This document shows positions 1 through 5,165 of a stretch of DNA of 7,089 bases, one piece after another. This stretch comes from Anaerolineales bacterium. GTDB lineage: Bacteria; Chloroflexota; Anaerolineae; Anaerolineales; VGOW01. Under the pieces are notes generated by a model. It searched no databases. It was not told where the DNA came from and worked only from the letters and a program-made list of their open reading frames with translations. Position 1 is the stretch's first letter, and each line of letters begins with the position of its first letter. Where the stretch lies: the NCBI GenBank assembly GCA_919901875.1, contig CAKKQG010000270.1, positions 1-7,089 of the forward strand. Reading direction: 5' to 3'. The translations under genes and the position numbers were made by a program.

Positions 1-404
1 ACGGCTATCTTTAACTTTTCAATTTCAAAAATGGCGTGAGATTTTAAACCGGGAACGGGCGGCTGATCCGAATCCATCGCAAACAGATTCGCGGCGAGAA
101 CCGGGAAGTGAACCGACTCTACAAGTTTTGCCAACGCCCCCAGCCCCCACTGAAATGTTTCGCCGTTGCCAACCGTTGAGGCGTCGTAACCCATCGCTTC
201 AAGCATAATAAAATTGGCGCGACCTTTGGTGATGCTACTCTCCCAAATAGATCGCTCCGACGAGTCTCCGGCGTCGAGCAACAACACATGACGACCCTCA
301 TCGCGCGCCAGTGATCGCTCGCGGGCGATCAGAGTCGCCAAGCGCGGCATTTGATCAAGGCGACCGTGTATATCGTTAGTATGAAGGATAGTGAGAATAG
401 CCAT
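1..404 (-). CDS. 5'-nucleotidase/UshA-family metallophosphoesterase, N-terminal part (truncated by window edge)
   Basis: The first 134 residues of a calcineurin-like phosphoesterase of the 5'-nucleotidase/2',3'-cyclic phosphodiesterase family are visible; the rest lies left of the window. The N-terminus has the family block HTNDIHGRL (residues 8-16, metal ligands D11 and H13). It is followed by LLLDAGD (residues 41-47, D47 as bridging metal ligand), a GN motif (G79-N80) and AANL (residues 104-107). This order and spacing are typical of the N-terminal metallophosphatase domain. Family members hydrolyse nucleotides or other phosphoesters, often outside the cytoplasm, but no signal peptide precedes the motif here, so a cytoplasmic enzyme is likely. 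An oddity is that the usual GNHEFD block reads GNGETF, so the catalytic His and Asp of the family are absent. The ATG at 404-402 is the only sensible start. No SD sequence precedes it, and a hairpin ends a few bases upstream. Family assignment is firm; the substrate is unknown. Confidence 0.85.
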   Translation of the reverse strand, partial: MAILTILHTNDIHGRLDQMPRLATLIARERSLARDEGRHVLLLDAGDSSERSIWESSITKGRANFIMLEAMGYDASTVGNGETFQWGLGALAKLVESVHFPVLAANLFAMDSDQPPVPGLKSHAIFEIEKLKIA

Positions 405-409
405 AGATC

Positions 410-432
410 AAAAACGCGCGGGGTCTCCGCGC
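410..432 (-). terminator. Probable rho-independent terminator after the 477-857 gene
   Basis: On the minus strand, a perfect 6-bp GC stem (GCGCGG / CCGCGC, plus-strand 427-432 and 416-421) with a 5-nt loop is followed by one G and five T. It lies about 45 bp after the stop of the acidic-tail gene. It ends only 5 bp before the ATG of the metallophosphoesterase gene, so it may terminate, attenuate or partly read through into that gene. The stem is short and the T-run modest, hence medium confidence. Confidence 0.5.
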
Positions 433-433
433 A

Positions 434-482
434 TTTGTTCATTCTTCATTGTTCATTGTTCATTCTTGAGTATTCATCATTG
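434..482 (-). repeat. Imperfect heptamer array (7 units), stop-side of the 477-857 gene
   Basis: The segment divides exactly into seven 7-bp units (434-440, 441-447 and so on to 476-482) with plus-strand consensus ATTSTTC. Read in the direction of the flanking minus-strand gene, the units are of the type NAATGAA/GAACAAT. The first unit, CAATGAT, contains the TGA stop codon of that gene. The array resembles 2047-2095 and 6470-6504, which occupy the same position relative to their own genes. Confidence 0.75.
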
Positions 483-857
483 CCCGCCGTCGTCGGCGTC
501 CACATCCGAGTCGGCGTCACCGTCGTCAATTGCCATTTCCACTTCGTGATCCAGTTTCACCCACAACAACAAAATATCTCCATCCGGAACTTTATCCGCT
601 CGCGCGGCGACGATCACCGCTTCTTGTCGCAAACCATCCATTGCGCGATATTCCAACATCGTCTCGCGTCCTTCACTCCACGCATTGCGGCATCGTTCTA
701 ACAATGCGGCTCCGTCAAAGGTGCGCAACACACAACGCGCCGTGCGTTTGAGTGCAGGTCCTTCGCCGATGGCATTCACCCACGGCTCGGCAGATGAATC
801 GAACAGCGGCGGCGGACCTTCGATGATGGTGATCTTTTCAGGTTCGTAAGTTGTCAT
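477..857 (-). CDS. Hypothetical protein, 126 aa, with acidic C-terminal tail
   Basis: I do not recognise this family. The protein appears soluble, with no signal peptide or membrane segment. The first ~107 residues look like a small folded domain with mixed hydrophobic and charged stretches. The alternation around residues 78-105 (EAVIVAARAD, then ILLLWVKLDHEVEM) suggests paired beta strands. The last ~19 residues are almost only Asp, Ala, Gly and Ser, an acidic tail ending in GGQ. The N-terminal segment contains a Pro run (residues 15-17). The coding call rests on an open frame with sensible composition, a near-consensus promoter just upstream, a weak SD-like GTGAG about 6 nt before the ATG, and a hairpin after the stop. 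It points away from the glycan genes and in the same direction as the metallophosphoesterase, which it may be linked to by readthrough. Role unknown. Confidence 0.65.
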   Translation of the reverse strand: MTTYEPEKITIIEGPPPLFDSSAEPWVNAIGEGPALKRTARCVLRTFDGAALLERCRNAWSEGRETMLEYRAMDGLRQEAVIVAARADKVPDGDILLLWVKLDHEVEMAIDDGDADSDVDADDGGQ

Positions 858-877
858 ATTGATCTCACAGTGCGCGA

Positions 878-906
878 ATCATACAGGTCTATTGATAATG
901 TGTAAA
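878..906 (-). promoter_or_regulatory. Sigma-70-type promoter for the 477-857 gene
   Basis: Reading the minus strand, TTTACA (906-901) is followed after exactly 17 bp by TATGAT (883-878). Each box is one mismatch from consensus at ideal spacing. Predicted transcription start is near 871, giving a leader of about 14 nt before the ATG at 857. Confidence 0.65.
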
Positions 907-935
907 GTTCGTTGTGGAATGTGAGATGGTAGAAT
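892..935 (+). promoter_or_regulatory. Candidate promoter(s) for the epimerase gene
   Basis: Two alternatives overlap. TTGATA (892-897) with a 17-bp spacer and TGGAAT (915-920) would start transcription near 927. Alternatively, an extended -10 element, TG-G-TAGAAT (927-935), lies exactly 6 nt before the ATG at 942 and would give an essentially leaderless mRNA. The region overlaps the left-pointing promoter, so the two directions may compete for polymerase. Neither candidate is proven. Confidence 0.4.
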
Positions 936-941
936 CAGCCG

Positions 942-2054
942 ATGAAAATTTTAGTAACCGGTGGCGCGGGCTTCATCGGCTCGCACACTATTGATGTTTT
1001 AATTTCTAAAGGCTACGACGTGCGCGTAATGGATAATTTGACTCCGCCCGTTCATATCGCAGATCAGTGGCCTGATTATTTGCCGACTCGCGTTGAAAAA
1101 ATGATCGGCGACGTGCGCGAGCGATCCGCATGGGAAGCCGCTCTCGACTCAGTGGATGCCGTCATCCACCTTGCAGCGTATCAGGACTATCTACCCGACT
1201 TCGCCAAATTCTTTCACGTCAATTGTGTTGGCACGGCGTTAATGTATGAGATCATTGTCGAGAAAAAGTTGCCGATCAAAAAGATCGTCGTCGCTTCATC
1301 GCAAGCCTCTTACGGCGAAGGCAAATACACCTGCCCCAAGTGCGGAGTTGTTTTCCCCGGTCAACGCCCCGAATCACAATTGAAATCAAAAGATTGGGAA
1401 GTGAAATGTCCAACGTGCGGCGGCGCGATCCAATATGAACTCACCGACGAATCGGCGTGGGTGAATCCGGCTAACGCTTACGGCATGAGCAAATACACCG
1501 AAGAGATGTTGGCGATCAATTTAGGGCGGCGCTACGACCTGCCAACTGTGGGGATGCGTTACTCCATCGTGCAAGGCGCGCGGCAATCGTTCCGCAATGC
1601 TTATTCAGGTGCGCTGCGAATCTTTGCCATGCAAACACTCGCCGACCAACGCCCGACGGTTTACGAAGATGGTCAACAGATTCGTGATTTCGTTTATGTA
1701 GGTGATGTGGCGCGAGCAAATGTGTTGGCGTTAGAAGATGATCGGGCAAACTACCAAGCCTTCAACGTCGGCGGTGGCAAGGGTGTGACCGTTGAAGAAT
1801 TTGCGCGAGTGATGATCAAGGCGGCGGGCAAGAATTTTGAGCCGCTGATCGCGCAAGAATATCGCTTCGGCGATACGCGCCACATCTTCTCGGATGTGAG
1901 TAAGCTGCAAGCGTTAGGCTGGCAGCCAAAAGGGAATATTGAAAATAATTGCAAAGAATATATTGCTTGGGCAACGACGCAAAAAGATTTTAGGAATTAT
2001 GCCAGTGAGGCGAGGGAGTATATGCAGAAGGTGGGGACGGTGAGAGGGCAATGA
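942..2054 (+). CDS. NAD-dependent sugar-nucleotide epimerase/dehydratase (extended SDR) with zinc-ribbon insertion
   Basis: This 370-residue extended short-chain dehydrogenase/reductase acts on nucleotide sugars. The N-terminal Rossmann motif TGGAGFIGS (residues 6-14) and D31 at the end of strand 2 bind NAD(P). The substrate-loop Ser region is SSQASYGEG (119-127), and the catalytic YxxxK is Y180-GMS-K184. Between these two, residues 131-159 hold CPKC and CPTC separated by 21 residues, a four-Cys zinc-ribbon-like insert. Some dTDP-L-rhamnose 4-epimerase-type SDRs carry an insertion here after the same YGEG motif, so C4 epimerisation of an NDP-deoxyhexose is a reasonable guess. The heptose genes around it also allow an NDP-heptose-modifying role. 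The substrate cannot be decided from sequence alone. No SD is visible; the ATG is chosen because it immediately precedes the Rossmann strand. The gene is the first of the rightward cluster. Confidence 0.85.
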   Translation: MKILVTGGAGFIGSHTIDVLISKGYDVRVMDNLTPPVHIADQWPDYLPTRVEKMIGDVRERSAWEAALDSVDAVIHLAAYQDYLPDFAKFFHVNCVGTALMYEIIVEKKLPIKKIVVASSQASYGEGKYTCPKCGVVFPGQRPESQLKSKDWEVKCPTCGGAIQYELTDESAWVNPANAYGMSKYTEEMLAINLGRRYDLPTVGMRYSIVQGARQSFRNAYSGALRIFAMQTLADQRPTVYEDGQQIRDFVYVGDVARANVLALEDDRANYQAFNVGGGKGVTVEEFARVMIKAAGKNFEPLIAQEYRFGDTRHIFSDVSKLQALGWQPKGNIENNCKEYIAWATTQKDFRNYASEAREYMQKVGTVRGQ

Positions 2055-2095
2055 ACAATGATCAATGAAACAATGAACAAGAGAACGATGAAATG
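2047..2095 (+). repeat. Imperfect heptamer array, stop-side of the epimerase gene
   Basis: Units of the CAATGAA type (GGCAATG, AACAATG, ATCAATG, then AAACAATG with one extra base, then more degenerate copies) begin inside the end of the epimerase gene. The first unit contributes the CAA Gln codon and the TGA stop (2052-2054). Sequence and position match the array at 434-482 in the opposite orientation. Confidence 0.65.
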
Positions 2096-2109
2096 GTTTG
2101 TATCTTCCT

Positions 2110-2138
2110 AACTCATCCTTCATCCTTTATAATCTCAT
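2110..2138 (+). repeat. Short heptamer block (AACTCAT / CCTTCAT / CCTTTAT / AATCTCAT)
   Basis: Three 7-bp units and one 8-bp unit share the TCAT core. This is the complement of the ATGA core of the stop-side arrays, for example ATGAAGG at 6482-6488. It lies between the stop-side and start-side arrays of the same intergenic region. Confidence 0.5.
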
Positions 2139-2143
2139 CTCGT

Positions 2144-2197
2144 GAATTACAAATTACCAATTACTAATTACCAATCTCCAATCTCTAATCTCCATTC
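2144..2197 (+). repeat. Heptamer array (7 units plus remnant) abutting the hddA start codon
   Basis: Seven consecutive 7-bp units from 2144 to 2192 follow the pattern NAATTAC (four copies) then NAATCTC (three copies). A 5-bp remnant then runs to the hddA ATG at 2198. There is no SD in the array. Its last unit supplies TAATCT (2186-2191), a -10-like hexamer 6 nt from the start codon. Confidence 0.75.
2186..2191 (+). promoter_or_regulatory. -10-like hexamer TAATCT 6 nt before the hddA start
   Basis: The hexamer fits TANNNT and stands at exactly the same distance from the ATG as TAGAAT before 942 and TAATTT before 6552. With no SD present, it could drive a leaderless transcript. It belongs to an AT-rich repeat in which such hexamers arise easily, and no good -35 box is seen. 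Confidence 0.3.
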
Positions 2198-3226
2198 ATG
2201 TTAATCGCCCGAGCTCCCGTTCGCATCTCCTTCGCCGGTGGCGGCACCGACCTGCCCGCTTATTTTATGGAACATGGCGGCGCCGTTGTCAGCACCAGCA
2301 TTGATAAATATGTTTACGTTGTGTTGAGCGTTCACGCCCGTAACGATTTACAAATTCTCTCGTCCGACTATCGCACCTTCTTTCGCCACACCGGCGGCGA
2401 AGTATTATTTTGGGAAGGCGATCTGCATTTACCCAAAGCCATTTTGCACGAATTTGGAATAGAAAGTGGCGCGTCCATGTTTCTCGCCTCAGAGGTACCC
2501 CCAGGCACCGGGCTCGGGTCGTCCTCGACGGTAACAGTTGCCTCGATCAAGGCGGTCAGTGCGGCGTGTGGAGTCTCCCTCAGCAAAATGGAATTGGCGG
2601 AGATGGCGACGCGCATCGAGATCGAAAAATTAGGAATGCCCATCGGCTATCAAGATCAATTTGGCGCGGCGTTTGGCGGACTCAACTATTTTGAATTTCG
2701 CGCCGACGGCAACAAAGCCGAACCGCTTAAAGTTTCGGTGGACACGGTGAGCAAACTGCAAAGCCGATTGCTGTTGTTCTTCACCGGGCAAGCGCGCGAC
2801 TCGACAAAAATTTTGGCGCAACAAACCGAGAACACTAAAGCGCATAAACCCATCGTGCTCGATTCACTTCACGCTGTGCGAGCGATGGTGAACCCGATGC
2901 GTGAGTGCATCGAAGCGGGCGACGTAGAAAAATTTGGTCATCTGTTGCATCAAGGCTGGGAACTGAAGAAAAAATTTGCGGCGGGCGTGAGCAACGAGCG
3001 CGTGGACATGCTCTACACCAAAGCACTGAACGCCGGCGCGATGGGCGGCAAACTGGCGGGCGCGGGCGGTGGCGGCTTCATGATGATCTATTGCGAGGAG
3101 GGGCGACAACAAGCGGTGACGCAAGCGATGGAAGACGAAGGGCTGCGACGAATGGATTACGCATTTGACAACGGCGGGGCAAGGGTGTTGTTAAATGCAG
3201 GATTACGTTTAAAGCAAGGAGGCTAG
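2198..3226 (+). CDS. hddA: D-glycero-D-manno-heptose 7-phosphate kinase (GHMP kinase)
   Basis: This cytoplasmic kinase is predicted to phosphorylate heptose 7-phosphate at C1 with ATP, giving heptose 1,7-bisphosphate for NDP-heptose synthesis. The 342-residue length is normal for HddA-type GHMP kinases. The three GHMP motifs are present: RAPVRISFAGGGTDLP (residues 5-20), the ATP-binding PPGTGLGSSST (101-111) and KLAGAGGGGFMM (285-296). QDQFGAAFGG (152-161) contains the probable catalytic Asp D153. The opening motif with GGGTDLP is characteristic of the heptose/fucose-type sugar kinases. The presence of gmhA downstream favours heptose over fucose. The start abuts a heptamer array and lacks an SD. 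The last codons (CAA GGA GGC TAG) contain the strong SD of the next gene, whose ATG is 2 bp past the stop, so translation of the two is probably coupled. Confidence 0.85.
   Translation: MLIARAPVRISFAGGGTDLPAYFMEHGGAVVSTSIDKYVYVVLSVHARNDLQILSSDYRTFFRHTGGEVLFWEGDLHLPKAILHEFGIESGASMFLASEVPPGTGLGSSSTVTVASIKAVSAACGVSLSKMELAEMATRIEIEKLGMPIGYQDQFGAAFGGLNYFEFRADGNKAEPLKVSVDTVSKLQSRLLLFFTGQARDSTKILAQQTENTKAHKPIVLDSLHAVRAMVNPMRECIEAGDVEKFGHLLHQGWELKKKFAAGVSNERVDMLYTKALNAGAMGGKLAGAGGGGFMMIYCEEGRQQAVTQAMEDEGLRRMDYAFDNGGARVLLNAGLRLKQGG
3216..3222 (+). promoter_or_regulatory. Strong Shine-Dalgarno site for the AAA ATPase gene
   Basis: AAGGAGG lies 6 nt before the ATG at 3229 and within the last codons of hddA. 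It is the best SD in the window. The glycan genes at 942, 2198 and 6552 have nothing comparable. Confidence 0.8.
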
Positions 3227-3228
3227 TT

Positions 3229-4335
3229 ATGAAAGTAGAATCTATCCGTATCGAGAACTTCAAGTTATTTGATCACCTTGAAGTATCTTTCAAAAACAAG
3301 ACACTTAATGAGGTAAGCAATCGTTTTTTAGTGTTAGGCGACAATGGAGCAGGAAAGACTACGTTGCTTCAATCTATAGCTTTGATGTTGGGCCTCGCAA
3401 CGCGCCAAGTGCGAACGGTGAGTGAATTCGATTGGATTGGTTTTGTACCAGGTCGTTACTCTCGCTGGGGAACGCCAAACATAAAAATGCTTGTGACCTT
3501 TACACAAGAAGAACTTGACGCAACACATTGGATTACCGAGAAATGGTATGAATCTCGATCAGCAGAGTTTCGCCAAACTCATCCATTTGAGCCAAGTGGA
3601 AATAGCGCTAAAGTTGAATTAACATTAAAAGGCGAAAGATATGATGCGGGATCGCGTGCCGAAATGATTCAATTTCAGGGACGTCAAAAAGTATTCGATC
3701 TATTGCAGACAGATTCGTCTTTCAGACCTTGGTTTGCCAAGATTCCCAGCCTTTTTTGGTTTGATCAATTTCGTAACTTAGGTTCTAACCCGGATATCAG
3801 AGAAGCAAATGGCGAATCTACATCGGAGAATAGTGGAAGAGTATCCTTTGATTTTGGAACTGCACGTTTGCGGCGTTATTTAAATGGCTGGAAATTAGGA
3901 CAAAGCTCTCGCGATCAACCCTATCGTGTAGATTATTTAATGAATTTAGAGAACCTCTACAAAAAAGTTTTCCCAGGACGTTCTTTTGCTGGTAATGAAC
4001 CGATGCCCGGAATTGATTCTCCTACACCTGACGATTACTATTTTCTTTTGAATGATGGAAACCACACTTATGATTTAGTTGAAATGTCAGCAGGCGAACA
4101 ATCTGTTTTTCCGATTCTCTATCAATTTGTGCGTTTGCAGATTGCACATTCTATAGTTTTGATAGATGAAATTGATCTCAACTTGCATCCACCAGCCGCG
4201 CAAACATTAGTAAGTCAATTGCCAAAGATAGGACCTACTTGCCAGTTTATTATCACAACACACTCTGAAGCAGTTAACGGCATGATTGGCGACGATGAAA
4301 CATTTCGTTTACCAGGGGGTAAGCTATGCCTGTAA
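3229..4335 (+). CDS. AAA15/ABC-type ATPase, AriA-like (PARIS-type anti-phage defence component)
   Basis: This is a 368-residue SMC/ABC-fold ATPase of the AAA15/AAA21 class. It opens with the typical strand-turn-strand IRIENFKLFDHLEVSF (residues 6-21). Walker A is GDNGAGKT (37-44), the ABC signature-like motif is MSAGEQS (286-292), Walker B is IVLIDE with catalytic E314 (residues 309-314), and the switch His is in TTHS (H345). The middle (~60-280) is a family-specific insert. It lacks the C-terminal TOPRIM domain of OLD nucleases; a TOPRIM-like protein is encoded by the next gene instead. That arrangement, AAA15 ATPase followed by a DUF4435 protein, matches PARIS, where AriA forms a sensor scaffold that holds the AriB nuclease. 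It could instead be another AAA/TOPRIM defence pair. Expression probably depends on the glycan operon, with a strong SD and a 2-bp gap after hddA. The gene is visibly more AT-rich than its neighbours. Confidence 0.75.
   Translation: MKVESIRIENFKLFDHLEVSFKNKTLNEVSNRFLVLGDNGAGKTTLLQSIALMLGLATRQVRTVSEFDWIGFVPGRYSRWGTPNIKMLVTFTQEELDATHWITEKWYESRSAEFRQTHPFEPSGNSAKVELTLKGERYDAGSRAEMIQFQGRQKVFDLLQTDSSFRPWFAKIPSLFWFDQFRNLGSNPDIREANGESTSENSGRVSFDFGTARLRRYLNGWKLGQSSRDQPYRVDYLMNLENLYKKVFPGRSFAGNEPMPGIDSPTPDDYYFLLNDGNHTYDLVEMSAGEQSVFPILYQFVRLQIAHSIVLIDEIDLNLHPPAAQTLVSQLPKIGPTCQFIITTHSEAVNGMIGDDETFRLPGGKLCL
4314..4319 (+). promoter_or_regulatory. Shine-Dalgarno site for the DUF4435/TOPRIM-like gene
   Basis: AGGGGG lies 6 nt before the ATG at 4326, inside the last codons of the ATPase gene. 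It supports this start even though it overlaps the ATPase stop codon by 10 nt. Confidence 0.7.
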
Positions 4336-5165
4336 GTTCGCTTTTTTGTGAGGGTAATGATAAAAGTCCCGATCAGCGAATGTTAGCTATATTGCTAAGT
4401 GGTATTTGTCAGGTGCGTGGGGTGGGTGGAAAATATGAATTTAGCCAAAGAATTCGTTTTGCACGCGAAAACAAATTAGAAGTCTTTGGCATACGCGATC
4501 GTGATTTTAATTTTGAGGACACTACTTACATTACTAGCTCTCCTCGTAAATGGCAGGGCAAAGATAACGACAAAACAATTTTGCTAGGATGGTATTGGGA
4601 GCGCACAGAGATTGAAAATTACTTGATTGATCCACATGTCGTTGAAAAGGCTTTGAGTAGTAAAGTTACCCTTTCAATTCAAGACTATCAATCTGCCCTA
4701 GCGGCTTCAGCAGAATCATTAACATATTACACTGCTGCAAGATTGGCTTTATCGCGTTCTCGGCCGCGTACACCCCCTATGAGTAATTCTTGGGGTGAAA
4801 AACACGGTAAAGATGATCATCGTTTGCCAAATCTCCGTTCCGAAAAAAACTGTCGCGAGCAAATCATTACTATGACTCAAGACTATCAACGCGCTCACGC
4901 TATTAACGAAAATGATGTGAGTGAAAAATTTGAGATATATCTTTCTCAGTGCCGCCCACATGGAGAGCGTTTTCAGAATTTTCTTACGTTTTTCTCTGGT
5001 AAAGATTTATTATGGAGTATGGAATCATCTCTTAAATCTCTTGGGTTTGCCTCGCCGAATGAATTCCGGGAACGAATTTTAAAAGGGTTGGAAAATTCTT
5101 TAGACAGTGTGTGGACTTGGCTACCTGAGTGGCAAAATTTACGAGCCGAGTTAGAAAACGCATGA
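4326..5165 (+). CDS. DUF4435/TOPRIM-like protein, AriB-like putative effector nuclease
   Basis: This 279-residue protein has the landmarks of the DUF4435 TOPRIM-like fold. An N-terminal strand ends in FCEG (catalytic-type Glu E9). RDRDF after the next strand gives D58 and D60 (VFGIRDRDF, residues 53-61). Finally TEIENYLID (94-102) has the third acidic residues E95/E97. GKDLL (225-229) near the C-terminus also recurs in the family. In PARIS, the DUF4435 partner AriB is a ribonuclease that cleaves host tRNA when AriA senses a phage anti-defence protein, causing growth arrest. Here that role is inferred from domain pairing and gene order only. The gene overlaps the ATPase gene by 10 nt and the following gene by 4 nt (ATGA). 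It is AT-rich like the ATPase, so the two probably moved together. No other domain is visible. Confidence 0.7.
   Translation: MPVSSLFCEGNDKSPDQRMLAILLSGICQVRGVGGKYEFSQRIRFARENKLEVFGIRDRDFNFEDTTYITSSPRKWQGKDNDKTILLGWYWERTEIENYLIDPHVVEKALSSKVTLSIQDYQSALAASAESLTYYTAARLALSRSRPRTPPMSNSWGEKHGKDDHRLPNLRSEKNCREQIITMTQDYQRAHAINENDVSEKFEIYLSQCRPHGERFQNFLTFFSGKDLLWSMESSLKSLGFASPNEFRERILKGLENSLDSVWTWLPEWQNLRAELENA

Noticed and set aside
351..701. Plus-strand open frame opposite the 477-857 gene
   Set aside because: It runs through the metallophosphoesterase start, the hairpin and the heptamer array, has low-complexity His/Phe-rich composition and no domain; it is a shadow of the minus-strand gene.
1332..1418. 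Zinc-ribbon segment as a separate small gene fused by a sequencing error
   Set aside because: The frame is continuous, and both flanks of the SDR active site are intact and correctly ordered, so it is a genuine insertion.
2144..2197. CRISPR-like array
   Set aside because: Units are 7 bp with no spacers. This is a simple tandem heptamer array, not repeat-spacer structure.
4315..4335. Programmed frameshift at the G5 run fusing the ATPase to the TOPRIM-like protein into an OLD-like single chain
   Set aside because: A -1 shift at the G-run meets TAA at 4320-4322 at once, while the second gene has its own SD and ATG. Separate proteins are far more likely.
5129..5161. Upstream in-frame ATG extending the glycosylphosphotransferase by 11 residues
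   Set aside because: It lies 37 nt inside the previous gene and adds a basic stretch before a normal N-terminus. The ATGA overlap at 5162 is the usual coupled start.
3227..5165. Insertion sequence or integron carrying the ATPase/TOPRIM-like pair
   Set aside because: No transposase, terminal inverted repeats, target-site duplication or attachment site can be seen at the borders, only compositional contrast.
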